From Pyrocephalus nanus (Eukaryota > Chordata > Aves > Passeriformes > Tyrannidae), in contig CM076272.1 of NCBI GenBank assembly GCA_038380795.1, positions 806,001 to 870,000 of the forward strand: a stretch of DNA of 64,000 nt, in the 5' to 3' direction. How positions within the stretch are numbered: the stretch's first letter is position 1; each line of letters begins with the position of its first letter. Below are positions 1-13,600 of this stretch, piece after piece. The notes under the pieces were generated by a model. That model did no database searches and had not been told where the DNA came from. It was given only the letters and a program-made list of their open reading frames with translations. The position numbers and the translations under genes were made by a program.

Positions 1-1660
1 TAGTTCCCTCCTATTCTTGCCAAGAAAATGCATCCTTTTATTAATCCTGATTAAATTCTGCTTTGAGAATTTACAGTCTGACTACACACTAATGAATATC
101 TTTCTTTGTGTTTCCTGCCCCAAACTGTTTACAGTCCTTATCTACTCAGCATCCTCAGACTGGAATGTTAGAGCAGAGAGACACAGGTATGAGTAGAGAC
201 AGAGAAAAATATCGGAGAAAAAGAAAATCAGCAGAGCACTTCTGGGTGCCTCTCAGGAGAGGAAGATTATTGATATTGTGAAAACAACTTTTCCTACGTT
301 ATTTGAAACTCTGTCTTGAAGAAATTCGCAATAAACAGAACCACAACACAAACATCTAATAAAAGTTTGATTATAGACAGAGGTGTGGGTTCTGTATGTC
401 TGAGGTTTATTTGCATTCATATAAAGAAGCCTGAAGGAATAGCCTGTCTATGGGTAAGAAACACTGAGCTTCTGCAGTGCTCCTCAGCCAGAGACACCCC
501 CAACCACACAGCTCAGAAATTCAGTCCTTCACACGGCTCTTTCAAATCCAATATTAGATTATTGACTTCTTCCCCTGCCTCCTGTGATATCAAAATATAC
601 ACGATAAGAAGCTGTGAGAGTAACTCACAGAACCTCAGATCTTTGGGGCAAACTGTCACCCAGACCTGGAGCTCCCCCCCAAAGGACTTGGCATTGATGT
701 GCCTTCCCACAGTTTTATTTCAAGCCTTCTTTTTGTGATTATTGAAAAACCAAACATATATATATGTGTAAAGCATCTCAGCTGTTGCGGTATTTCATTT
801 AAATTCTGAATTTTCAGATTAACCTCGTAATCCCTGGATTTAATCCTCAGCTTCCAAATGCTCAGACATGACCAATGAAAACCCACACCACTTTTCAATG
901 GCAATTTCTTAGCAGCACACAGCCTCAGTAAAGTGTAAACACTGTCTCAACCTGGCTGTATTTAACACTATCCTCCTGACCTTCTATGGGAGGCTGCTCC
1001 ATCATCTGCTGCTTCTGTTCGTTTGTGCTGAAGGGAAGTTTGTCTGCAGCTCTTCCTCACCTGCTGATCTGAGGTTACCACACTCCCTGTACCTGTCCCA
1101 CACGGGAACTTTATCTGAGCCTTGTGTATTCTGGCACTCTTTCTGCTTTCAGAAATGTGCCTTCCCTTTGTACTCTGCCTTCCCTTTAAATCACTTGTGC
1201 TCTGCTGGAGACAAGGATGTAAGGAGTCATTTAGAGAGACGTGGAGGTGATTTCATTGCTTCACACTTAATTATAGTTTGCTATATCGATACTTTCTTTA
1301 CACTAAAACAATCTCTTCCCATTACCACAGTGTTATTTAATACATCTGTATGTCCTCTTGTCTGGAGTCAACAAGGTAACAGAGCTCCTGGGATATTTCC
1401 TATTCTCAGGTAAGAGCTCTAAGTGTTGCTGACACATCCATCTGCAGTGCTTTGTATTTGCTCTGGGTTCTGTTCCCAGGTAAGGACGTTACTCTGATTA
1501 GAGAAAGTGTGCTGTCATATCTGTATCTGAGTGACAGCCCCACAGTCTGTGTTTGCTTCTGCTGTCTGCTGCTTAGTCCAGGGTCAATCCAGCTGAGAAA
1601 CTCGGGTTTACCACCATTAAACCACTGTCCTTTACACAGATCTCAGCACTAACCTGGAAA

Positions 1661-1683
1661 CTATCTATCTATCTATCTATCTA
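1661..1683. repeat. (CTAT)n microsatellite
   Basis: Nearly six uninterrupted copies of the tetranucleotide CTAT. It is a short simple repeat with no sign of function and could be length-polymorphic. Confidence 0.9.
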
Positions 1684-4600
1684 ACACGGGTTAAAAGCTC
1701 CTTTGCACTACCTCAGAAACTTTAAAGGCCATGTAAGTGTTTGCACAGAAATTTAATGAGCACATACCTAGACAGATATATCCAGATATATCTGGGTCCA
1801 CTCCCTCCATGTCCTTGCTTAGCAGTTTCCAGGGGGTGTAAATACCCTCCAGAGTCACTAACCAGCAATAGAGGAGTGACTCATTCCAGCCAGGACACAC
1901 AGCAACCCAAGTGAGGGACTGCCTTGCACTTTTGTTTCTTGTGGAGCAGATCTCAGGAGGTGGGAAGAGCTAAGCCAGCACAGGTATTACTGCTCCATGA
2001 TCTTTTTTTTGGCCTTCTTGGACTCATGATTTGTGCAGTTCAAGACAGGCAGACCCCTCTGCAAAGTCAGGCTCCCCAGTTCAGGTTCTGTCACTACTTG
2101 CTGTGCCTGTGTAGACTCTGGCTGTGGGACACAGTCACAGCCTTTCTTTGCTGGAGTGCTTTTGAAGGAAATTATACTTTCTGCACTATTTAGAAAGCAA
2201 TCAGAGTGGAAGAGAGTGAAGTGACTTAACAACAAACACCAGTGCTGTAAGAAAGGTCTCTGCTCCAGTGCCCTGGAGAGCAGAAGTTGTCCATGCATTT
2301 CATGTTTTGGCAGCACCAATACAATAACCTCAGCCTGGCCTGCTGGGTAATATGGAGCAAAGGAATTTGTTCCAGATCTTTTTCAACAGGAATATAACGT
2401 CAGCAGAGTTTCATTCCTGCTAAGGTGCTGAAACATAAAAGATGGAAAAATAGAGAAGAATTTTTCCATTCAGATTTGCTAATAGGCAATGATTATTTCC
2501 CCAGTTTCTATGGCACTATCACCATGGCAGCATGCCATTTTAATCAAAGGCACTGGAGCACATTTCTGATACCAGCCCAGTATTCCATCTCCTGGCCACA
2601 CACAGCAGAAGCCACTGTGTAAACTTCCCTACAACACAGGCCATAATGCCAGCACACATCAGCATGAGAAACGGGATATTTTAAGTATCTGATTAAAGAA
2701 CAAGTTTTCGGTGTTCTGAAATTTATTACTCTTAGTAATACTTAATAATATTAAATATTATTACTCTAATTCTGAAAACAACAGTGGAAATATAACCATT
2801 GTGACCAAAATGAGAATCAAAATCCTTTCACAGCTTGCTCGGTCTCTAAATGGGTTTTGCCCCCTCTTTGATTAACTACTCAATGCAAACGATTACTCAG
2901 CAGATCCTGAGAGAATGTGCAAGTCAAAAAAAAAAAAATCACTGTGAAGAACTGAGTATCTGCAAAACCCTTGACAGGTAAAAATAGCCACTTTACCCTT
3001 TGGACAAAAAAACCCCCATACTTTGTTCTCCACACAGGCCACACTGAAGCATCACATACAAGACTGAGGTCATGATCAGAGAGCACCATAACTCAGGGTT
3101 CTGAACAATGACATTTTCAACAATTACATTACATTACAAGGGGAAACATTCCAATTTTACTACATGTACCATGAAGTGTTTGCATTCTGAAAAAAAAACC
3201 CTGTGAGTACTGAAAAATATTTCCAGCAATAGCAATCCTTCCTGTCTTCTATAAAAGACATTTTCCAACCAAATTCATAGCCAGTGTATTTCAAATGGCT
3301 GAGATACTCTAAAATAATATATGAATCTATAAACCCTTTTAATAAAAGCTAATAAGCAAGTTGAACAATTTCTCTTATTTCAAGCCTAAAGCTTTTCCAA
3401 AGGTCCATCCAAGAGATTAAATAAATACAGATAATGTCAATAATATCCTGCAGTAAAACACTACTGACTAAAAATCACTGGTAAAACAGTATCCTAAAGT
3501 AGACAGCACTGACCTTAAGTGGAAGAACAACAAGAAACTTAAGTAAACTGAGAATGAGACTTGAAATAGATCACAACCAGTTTTCTCTTTTTAAACTACT
3601 CAAAATCTGAAATACTCAGAAATTATCACAGAAGCAGTTATGTTGGGAAACAGCATGAAAACAGAACTGTAACTCAAGTCTTTCATATCCTCAGGACCTC
3701 CATACTTGTTAGATCTACAATTTTTCCTCCCTTGGGTCAGTAGCTGGGGAAGGACAACTAAACAGCCTAGAAAATATCTGACAGTGAAACAGTTGTACTG
3801 TCACATTTAGGTGTATACAATAACCTGCATCCAAAAGAAAACCCATCAGATACTCCCAAGGATTTGAGGACACTTCTGCCACCTTATCTGGGGACACCTG
3901 ACTTCTCAGCTTTGTGCCACGCTTTGTCACAGGTAATCAATGACACAGGAAGATGCAATACCTGTACAGCATCTTCATCACACCCCAACTGGGGAACTTC
4001 TCCTCTTGCATGAGACTACACTGCTGAATTTTCAGACCTTCCAAGCAGTCAGGTTTATATCTGCCAGCTTCTTCATTAGGGCAACCTGCTTCATTTGCTC
4101 AGAGGATCCACATATCCTTCAGCTCCGTGCTTTTGTCTAAACATCTCTGAATGCCTTTGCACGCCTGTGCCGTGCATATCAATGACAAATGAACCAGCAG
4201 AATACAAAGCCTTCAAAACCAACAACAACAAAGCCTTTGCTTTCAGCCCTCAATTTAATAACAGTTGCACTTGATATTTTAAGCTTCCCGTCTGCTTAAT
4301 TAAAAGTTTATGTTTAATTTTTGCTTAATATGAATCCCAAGATATCCTATGAAACTCAAGTCAAAAGGAGATTCAGATTTCATTATGTTTTTTTGAATGC
4401 AGAATATATTAAACAGAAGGAGACTTCATTAAACACTGCAAGATATGAGGTCTAGATTGTTTGGAAACAAACATTCTGCCAGTCCCCTTAGTCCTTTCCT
4501 TCTCTCCACTCCCACCCTCCCCATAACCATGTGGGAATGCCTTGCCACTGTTCTCCTCCTGTCCAGACCATGGTTACTATGACCAAAGGCAAGAATAAGC

Positions 4601-5020
4601 TAAATAACAATATGTGACAGCCAGCTGATATACACATTTTTAAAGTTCATATGTGTCTAGGCAGTATATAACAAATTTAATAAAACAAACATTTCCTCCC
4701 TGAAATAACAAAGCTCTGACACCAGTAAACTCATACAAAACTCTAAGTGACCCAAAACCACCACAGGGATTATATTCAAAGCATAAAGTTTTAATTTAAA
4801 TGATATGTTCTATATACAGTACTCTGGCTGATTAAACCATGGGGTACTAATTTTTTAACCAGTAACATGAAGGGCAGCTATGGCAACAGTGAGCACAATG
4901 GCTGCATTGGTAGCACCAGAGCCAGCGTTCACAGCCTGCATGTACTCAGCTCTACAGAACTCCTTACCTGGAGTCCCCTTCACCCACTGGCCTTTTTGCT
5001 GAGTCTGCCAACGTGACAAT

Positions 5021-5128
5021 GAGGGACATGTCCTGGGGACAAGGAAAGCTGCACAGGGAGGTGTCCATGGGACAAGGAAAGCTGCACAGGGAGATGTCCT
5101 GGGGACAAGGAAAGCTGCACAGGGAGGC
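5021..5128. repeat. 33-bp tandem repeat, three copies
   Basis: Units begin with GGGACAAGGAAAGCTG at 5036, 5069 and 5102, exactly 33 bp apart, and differ at only a few positions. A partial unit precedes the first one. The period is a multiple of three, so the frame stays open and yields an 11-residue peptide repeat. The surrounding sequence has no coding character, so this is treated as a non-coding minisatellite. Confidence 0.85.
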
Positions 5129-7222
5129 TTACCAGGGAAGGGCCAAGTACCTTCCTACCTGCTCATCCCACACTTACTGGGAGTACATAACACTCAGCCA
5201 CCACCACCACTATATGAATTGGTACTGATGAACCAAGACTAAAATCTCCTTGAATCCATTTGCAGAAAAATAGCTTTTTCACAAATAGATACACTACGAT
5301 TAAGCAAACAATCAGTTCTTTTTGCCCTACACGTACACCAAGAGGAGTCTGTCAGACCTGATCCCTACCCAGCCTCACTCTCCTAGCTGCTGCTGTATTG
5401 CACATGAATTAAGGAGGCCCAAAGACGACTGAGTTTCCTGTAGAAGTGCAGCCACAAAACCGTAGTATCACAGGAGAGGAGGATCAGAGAAGCGTCATTC
5501 CTCCCCTGTCACACGCTGATTACGGCTGTGTGGGCACCCACACCACCCTCAGTGCTACAGCCCAGGCACACGCTCACAGGCTCGGAATAGAAAGTTTCCC
5601 AGAGGATGGCAGGCACTGACATCCATCTGTATTCCAGATTCAAGTGGGAAAAGCCCAGCCTGCCCCTGTGTGAGCAGCACAGTCACACCGGGAAAAATCT
5701 GGCCTCCATCCATAGAAAGGAGACCATTTAGTCAATCCACACCAACAGCAGAAAACGGAGCCAGATCCAGCCCCAACAGCTAACACACTCCTATTTTAAT
5801 AACAGATTGTAAATAACAACACTTTTCCTACCAACAGCAGTTTCAATTCCAGAAGCTTAATATACTTTACTTTCAAACTGTGCCATAGCAACCTTTATTA
5901 AAGTCAATGTCATCTGTAAGGCCTGAGTTAAATTAAAATGTGGGCCAAATTTTTCAGACATTAGTTTCCTTTGGATACAGAGCTCAGAACACTGACTGTG
6001 TGTCACCCTAGACGTGATATGAGTTGTATATGTTTGCGTCCAGCAACGTATTTTAAACCAGCCCATTCCAAAACACTTGCCCTGATCATCAGTTTCAAGC
6101 ATTTGTCAGAGACTCTGAAGGTCAAATGAGAAGTGTGCAAGGTTTCTTTCTGCTCACGTTAAATTTTGTATCTCTATGCCGGAAATTGCAGCACCATTCA
6201 GGCCCAGGGAGAGGAGCCTGGAGGTTATCAAATGTGCCAGCGTTAGGTCATAGCTGGTCAGTTTAGAGGCGCAACCAAGGGACAGCAGAAGAGGCCATTC
6301 CCTCCTGCTGCCGGAGCTGTGTGTGCCCAGTAACCACCCTGTGTGCGTGTGTGACACTGCCCAGCGATGGGGAGCTCACTGTGACACAACTACACCAAAA
6401 GTAGTCAACAATTTACCCTTTTATTTTCAGCACTGGCTCACAGGGGGCTCTGCATCTTCATGTCAGATAGGTACTGAACAAGCTTAGAACAGACGTATTC
6501 CTACAACCTCCAGGGTAAGCGTAGGGGTAGGGAGCTTTTTAAATTTAGATTATGTAAGGTCGTGTGCCTCACTGCATTATGTTTTATATGCACATTATAT
6601 CTCACTGCACCCCGTGAACTTCAAATGATCGTTAATCACACAAATCCAGACCGAGACTCTTTTGCAGCTCTTTCCGAAAGAGAACAAATATTACATGCAC
6701 ATCTCACAGTTACTGGAATGAGGTCAATCCCCCGAATGTCCGGACACGGTCCAAGAAGCACAGAAGGACATCCCACCTGCCCAAATCGGCCTCCTGCCCG
6801 AGCAGCCCCGAAGCACCCGGCCAGGCACAGGCTCCTTGAGCAGGAGAACGCCGCAAAGGCAGGAGCGAAGCCCCGGCGAGAGCCTGCAATGCAGAAACCC
6901 TTCCCGGAGCTCATCAATGAGCTGGGGGAGACGGGGCGGGGGCGGGGGCAGAGCCGGCAGAGCTCCCGCATCCCCGGCCCGCAGACCCGAGCAGGGGGCG
7001 GGAGGCGTTTCGGAACGCCCGGCTCTGCCCTGCCCGGCTCTGCCCTGCCCGGCCCGGCCCAGGGCTTTGCCCTCCGGGTGTCCGAGCCCCAGAGCGGGCG
7101 CTCCCGCAGCCGGGCAGCCCCGGGCAAGGGCACGGCCGGGCCCACCTGTGCCACCTGCCCGGGGGACACGGCCCGGCCCCCGGCGGGCCCCGCGGGCGAG
7201 GAGGAAGCAGAACAGCCCTTAC

Positions 7223-7400
7223 CTGCTCCCGCCGCTCCTCCCGCAAGCCCTCGCTAACCGAGCTCCATCTTCCTGCGGCCGGGAGGGGGAAGGGGGAGCC
7301 AGCCCGGCGCTGCCGCCCCGCGCCCGCCCTGCAGAGCCACCGGCACACGGAAAGCGACACCCACCTCCCGCCGCCTCCTTCCCATGAAGTCACCGGCCGC
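7223..7400 (-). other. Candidate non-coding first exon (minus strand)
   Basis: On the minus strand the sequence GGGAGCAG is followed at once by GTAAGGGC, a near-consensus 5' splice site with its last exonic base at 7223. Upstream in the same exon there is only a short open frame: an ATG near 7266 that stops after four codons. This looks like a 5'UTR exon inside the CpG island. The right-hand limit (transcription start) is a guess. MYO1E is the gene expected here from human gene order, but nothing in the exon identifies it. Confidence 0.35.
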
Positions 7401-7508
7401 AGGGCCGGCCCTCCCGCGCTGCCCGCAGCGCCCGGAGCCGCGCTCCGCGCTCCGCCCCGCACACCCCGGGCCGCCCCCGCCGGCAGCGAGGGGAGAGCTC
7501 GGCCCCGA

Positions 7509-7590
7509 GGGGATGCACTCGGCCGGGAGGGGATGCACTCGGCCGGGAGGGGATGCACTCGGCCGGGAGGGGATGCACTCGGCCGGGGGG
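7509..7590. repeat. 20-bp GC-rich tandem repeat, four copies
   Basis: Four nearly perfect consecutive copies of a 20-bp unit whose core is GGGATGCACTCGGCCGGGAG. Each copy contains the palindrome CGGCCG. It lies in the CpG island just upstream of the candidate minus-strand first exon. It generates open frames on both strands (serine/proline- and arginine-rich), which are not genes. Confidence 0.9.
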
Positions 7591-7699
7591 GGCTCCAGGA
7601 CAGCCCCGGAGCGCTCCCCCGGCCCAGGATGGGCGAGCGGGAGATGGGAAGCGCTTCCCCTCTGCATCCATCGTCGTTCTGGAAAGGACCGTGCCCAGT

Positions 7700-10600
7700 T
7701 TTACCCATTGCTAAAGGGGTCTGTTATTCCTAAGTTACTGCTTTTCACTGCCTCCTAGCTGGACATTTCATTTTACCTGTTCGAGAGAGGTCGGTAAAGT
7801 CTATTTTGGGCTACAGTAACTTCTCAACCTGGTTCCAGCTACTTCAGGACATGCCCAGGTGTTTCCCATCTCGCCCAGGTGTTTTCTATCTCGCCCCATT
7901 AAAACTACCTCCCCCCCATCTAAGCAGTCTTTGACTTCCAGTCTTCCAATAATACTGGAGTTGAAAAAGAAATGGATTAAGGAATACACCTCTAGAACTG
8001 AGTATTCCCCTTTTCCAATTACTATGACAAAAATAGAAACATCCAAGACCAAGAACTGAGCAAAATATGTGAACAGAAGGAAAAAAAAACCCACAGGTGC
8101 AGGAGTACCTGTTCAAGAAAGGCCCTCCTTATCTGGAAACACCAAGAATTCTCCCCTGAATTCAGCTTACTATAGATGACACCCTATCAGTGACAAATAC
8201 AGCAACACCAAATCCTTAAGGAAACATCGAATGTTAACACAACACATTTTGCACCAACACATCTGGAGAAGTACCTCTGGTGACATGTGAAGGCAGGTGT
8301 GCAGATAGGCACTGTCACATCATAAGCAAGGGAGGGTTGATGGTTAGGGAAGAAAAGCAGGTCACTTACTTACATTCTAGTTCTCTGATAGAACCCCAAC
8401 ATCAGTCTAGAATATTGTTGAAACCCCAAAACGAATCTCTCATCTCACCTTTGCAAAATATTTCCTTTTACAGCTAATGTGGAGGGCAGAAAAGAAAACA
8501 TTTGAAAATGTTCCCAACTGCTCCACATAAACCCTTTTGCTGTAAATGCACTGAGCTATTAGCTTTTGGCAAACCACGACAGGCAAAATACAAAGCATTT
8601 TTTTCTAAGACTGTTTTAGGCCTGAATAAAATGAACTCTGGTTGTTTGCCTCTCCCATCTGCTGTTCTCCTTACAGAAGTTCTTTATGCTCATGACTGAG
8701 GATTACTTAGACAAGCAGTGTTCTCTGTCCAGCTCTCAGGTTACTCCCAAAAGCAAAAGAGTCACGAGCAGAACAGTTCCTTGGTTTCTCCTGCAGAGTC
8801 CAGCATTCTTTAAGTGTGCCAAAGGAAAATAAACTGTGAAATGTATGGATACCACACTCAACCCCCCCCCATAATTACAAAAAGAGACTTTTATCTTTTC
8901 CTTGATGCAACTGTGTGCACAGATTGCCCCACAGGTGGTTCCCAGGCTGTGAGAGCTGTGTAGAAGACAGAACAGCTTGGCAGAGTTTGGCTGAACGCTC
9001 CAGTCCATTCACCTTGCAGAGCAAAGTCATCTGGGGATTTGTGACCTCAGGTGGCTGCTCCAGAGCCCTCAGGACTGAAGATGCTCCACAAGGAGTCAGA
9101 GAAGCTGTGCAGTCCCAGAGATCACAGTGGGATCTGAAGGCTTCGCTGGTGGCACAAGCAGGGATAATTCAGATGGTCTCTGCAGAGGATGTGGCCATTC
9201 TCTCCCTTTCAGGCAAAGCCAGATACGCCAGCAAAAGTCTGAAGGGCTGAGCAAAGGAAAGGGTGGCCAGATCCACAGGATCAGCAGGGACAGGCTGTCC
9301 TTTGAGGTCTGAAGTTCCCTCATTCTTCATCTTTTTATTTTTTGGCTACCAGCTAAACTCTCTTTCATGCCACCATTACGGGAAAACAAACATGTTTCTA
9401 ACAGTCCAAGTCCCAGAGAAGTGTTAAAATGCAGAGATGCTGGATCCAGGTGAAGCATTTGCACACTTTGGGGACATGAGTTCTGCCTCCACACAAGTGG
9501 CAGTATCTCAAAAAAACACAGCAGTCCAAACAGATTCAAGAACCAAAATTCTTCAGCCCAAAGAGGTGCAACAAATACTGCAATCTCTCATCTTAATGAT
9601 ACTTTGATGGCAGCTCTATAGCACCTGGACGAGTTTTTAATGAAAAACATGTTCTTATTATTCTGTTTTAACATACAACATCCACAGATAGCTGGTTTTG
9701 TAAACGAAAGCTTAAAATAAACAAATGAAACCACACACACAGAGGCCAATTCAAAAGGCAAGAAGGACCCACTCAAGTTATGAACACCTCAGAATACTGA
9801 ACTTAGAAAGGAGGAGAGATAACTAATTTTTTAACTGGTTTTGAGTAATTGTAGCTAATAGTGCTGAAACTTAGGGTTCCTGTGAGTTGCTGCTTCCCCT
9901 CCTTATGTTTATACAGGTCAAATCATCGGGGTTTTTGCTGCTGAACCCTGCCCTGTTTAAAGCTCATGCACTGCAGGCCAAGACAAACAGGGGCACCTGT
10001 GAGACTGGGACCCAGAAGAGGGTAGCTGTTTCCTAATTAACTTGGTTCTTAAAGATCCTATTCTTATTAAATGACATTGAAACTCGCATTTCTTGCCAGC
10101 CGAATGCTCATATTACTTGTTAACTCTGGATATATCTACTCCAATGAACACATTTTTCTGTCAGGTCAGCTGGGAAGTTTAGTCCTCCCGTCATTACATC
10201 AGATTACTATTTTACAGTTACAGACAGACTGTTATCAGCCTTCAGAGACTTCAAAAATAATACAATATGGTTCCTGACACTCCCAAGCAGACTGACAAAT
10301 GCCACCCACACAAATAGCAACACGTTTTTTTAGGCAGCATGCAAAAAAGACTTGTTGTACAGATGTTTGAGAGTTAATTCTGCAGTAAAATCCGGCACAG
10401 AACAGAATCGCTGTGGCATGACACTCCTGCACTGAAACCTGGAGCAAACCTGCAGTGCCTTTGTGGCTCAGTGGAGAGAAAGAGGATCACTTCCCATGTC
10501 CCTCGGGATATCTGCCTTGGGACACTTCCCAGGTTGTGACTGCAGCTCCACTGACAGAATGCTCACAGTATGGACGAGCCATGGCACTCCAGAACACTGC

Positions 10601-13600
10601 ACTGGTGCACCCTGCTGAGGAAAACCCACACCCCCAAGTGCCACCAACACCTGCACGTGCCTCTGGATCTCTGTGTGCAGAGCTGTGGGGAAGAACAACA
10701 TGTCCCACTTCTAAATAACCCTCCTGGCACGTAGAGAGGGTCCAGAAGACAAAGGGGACTTGAAATTCCAATTTATAATTTTTTTTTTTTTTTGTATTTT
10801 TAAATCAAGCTGAACGGCTGAAAAGTCAGCACTATTTGCATAAGGAACACAGTAAGCATTTCTGGTTTATAAATAATCAGGGTTCAGTTTTGATTTGTGA
10901 CAGTGACCATAACTTCTGGCTGATATTTCAGGAGTAAACAGGTTTTTCAAAATGCCGTGGCAAAACTTCCAATGAACAGAAAGAAGTCTTTCAGTACAAA
11001 ATTTAGAACTTGTGCAAGAAGATAACTGCCTGTGCACAGATAGAGAGCACCTGGAACAGTCACTTCTGGATGGGGACAATAATCTGCTAATGAGGGTCAT
11101 CTCAGCTTTCTTTAATAGAGAATTACCCTCGAATTACCATATTACTGTGAGGGTTGGGACTTGTTCAGGTACCAGCTAAACAAACAGCAGTGACAGAATG
11201 CCTGCCTGCATTCCTGGCTCCTGCTGAATTCCAAGCCCCTGATACATTTTTTGCATCCATGCAAAGGTACAACAATACTGTTCCAAAAATCACAGAATCA
11301 ACTGGCAGACTTGTGGCAAGTGATTTGAAAAGAAACAAACTATGGCTCTGGATAAGTAAAAGCTTTGACAAAGGCATAAGAATTAAAAGTGACAGATATA
11401 TTCTGCTCAGTTCACAGGAGCCTTGGAAAGGGCAAACAAAACACGGTCTTTCAGAGGTGCTGGTGAAGTCAAATATTTTACTGCTGAAAGGTAAATTTTC
11501 TTCTGGATTATTGTGTTCAGCCTGAAATGCCATCTAAGAGCAAAAGCTGAAGAGACTTAGAAAGATGTAAAGGGAGGACAGACTTCTAGGTGAGGGGACA
11601 CTACAAGATACACAGTTAATATGACAACAGTTGTGGCCTTCTACTGTAATCCTCAGTGTGGAAATCCAAAGGAATGTGTTATTAAAAGGAACCCCAGGGA
11701 CTGAGATTACAATACTTCCCCAGCCCTTTCAGTGCATGAACTGCTCCTGGAACTCAAACTGTCACTTGAGAGCAAGAGATCAGAACAACCAGACAGGTCT
11801 GGAATCCTCAGTATAGCCTAATGGCAGCAGGTACCCAATTCTCACCAAAATGAGAATTACTGCAGAATATTTTCATCTATTGGCTCATAAGAGAAGTTAT
11901 TTTACTCTCCCATAAAAGAAATCTGAACTGTTAGAAGCATGAACTAACATCTTCTAACAATATGAACTGTTAGAAGACTAATGGCTATTCCTGCCAAGAA
12001 AGTTTCCTTCTGCCATTGTGCCAGCACTCCAAAGTGAAGTGTCTAATAAAAGCTGCTGCCTTCTCTATGATACAGCTTCCATGTGCCAGGGCTGCCCAGG
12101 GTCACCCTTCCTGCAAGCACAACGGGAAATGGAAGAGCAGCTCCCTGAGAGCATCACCTGCAGGGGTGCATCATCACCACATTTTGGAGTAAAGACTTAA
12201 AACAAGGTCACAAGGTGGAGAAGTCTGAAGGACAGAAAGCCAGAGGACACACACATTCACCATCCCTTCCTGGAGCATCCTGCACAGACCCCATCAGCAT
12301 CCCCCTGCACACTGGGGAGGCAGAATGGGACCATTCCAAGCACTGCAGTCACAGGGACAGCAGAGCCACCCAAGTGCACCCTGTGTGACTCAGGTAGGTC
12401 AGTGGAGCATGGAGGAGGAAGGTGTTTCTGAAAGGGCTTTTGAAGGAAGAGCTGAGGAGCAGCACAGCAAACCTGTCCTGTGCAGCTTTGTGACAACCCC
12501 CGTGACTGATGACTCCTGACTTGTGTGCCATCAGCAGCAATGAAATATCTCAGTCCCATGAACAGCACTGACTTTTACAGTAACTATAAAAACAAGAGGA
12601 CAGAAAAAAACCCCCCATATTTTAAATACAATTTTCCTAACAGAGTTATCTTGGTTGCAAAGGACCAATAATGGTACTTCTTTTCCCTGGATTCACGATA
12701 TTGCTGTAAAATAAAGACTGAAGTGTATTTCAAAATGTGCATAACAAAAGGAAAGTGCTCTAATAATAACAACACTGTTTTCTTCAATTAAGACCTTTTT
12801 CAATACAGTGAAAATTAAGAGTACATAAATAATTGGTAAGAGACCAAAAAGAGGTTGTATGTAATGATATAGGATTTTTGACTCAATATGAAGAACTCCT
12901 ATCCAAATGAACTGGGAGAGATAAAGTCCCAGAGTTTAAATATGCAATAATTTTCAGGGGGATTCTATTCTGGTGCTTCCTGAAAGAAGCTCCAAGCCAC
13001 TGCTGACATTTGTTAAGACTGACTTCATGTCAAATAAAAGTTTCTTTGGGCAAATATATTTTTGCCATCAACTAGAGTTCTTCCACATAACTGCAGCCAA
13101 AACTTGCAAGCATAAAAATTTTATAATTAAGCCAAATACACACATGTAGAACAGACAGTGACAGCACAGCCTGTTTGGATTTGGGGTTTTTTTCCCCCTC
13201 TGTTATCATGCAAGGATGTTACTTGTGACACACATCTACAGCAATGCACAGCTGTGATCAGCTCTGCCCCTGGACACACATTCTGGACAACAGTTGTGAG
13301 ACCTGAAAGCTTCCCAGAGGCAAGAGGGAAAAGGGAATTCCAGAGATGTAGGCTGCTGACTCATTAAAATTGCTTCTCCATGACCCTGGATTCTGCAGCT
13401 GAATATCCTTAAAGCCATCTTGGGTAGCACAAGTCTTTCCCTCAACAATATTAAATTCTACAACCCAAAATAACACAAGGCTTCCCCAGTTTGCCCTGTC
13501 ATTATCTGTGGTGGATGCAGTCCACAGTGCTGTATTTCATGCAGGGTGACTGCATCACCTCCAGACTGTCCTGGAAGTGAGTCAAAAGTAGTTTTTGTTG

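Larger units (their letters stand above)
1..6800. other. AT-rich non-coding DNA, no gene recognised
   Basis: No open frame here resembles a known protein, and I see no coding exon bounded by good splice sites on either strand. If the CpG island to the right is the promoter of a leftward gene, this stretch would be its first intron. It contains a CTAT microsatellite near 1,661 and a 33-bp triple repeat near 5,021, each listed separately. I looked for the start of the MYO1E coding sequence on the minus strand and did not find it, so intron status is an inference from the island alone. Confidence 0.5.
6820..7640. promoter_or_regulatory. CpG island, probable promoter
   Basis: A sharp rise in G+C and CpG density against AT-rich flanks. 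It includes overlapping GC boxes (GGGGCGGGGGCGGGGG near 6935), a short 16-bp duplication around 7021-7055 and the 20-bp repeat at 7509-7590. A minus-strand 5' splice site at 7223/7222 suggests transcription to the left. In human, the leftward gene on this side of GCNT3 is MYO1E and the rightward one is FAM81A; either could start here. Neither coding sequence is visible, so the owner is unproven. Confidence 0.6.

Noticed and set aside
6562..7708. Several frames of 130-260 codons in the CpG island
   Set aside because: Pro/Arg/Ala/Gly-rich translations of CpG-rich DNA, overlapping on both strands and matching no family.
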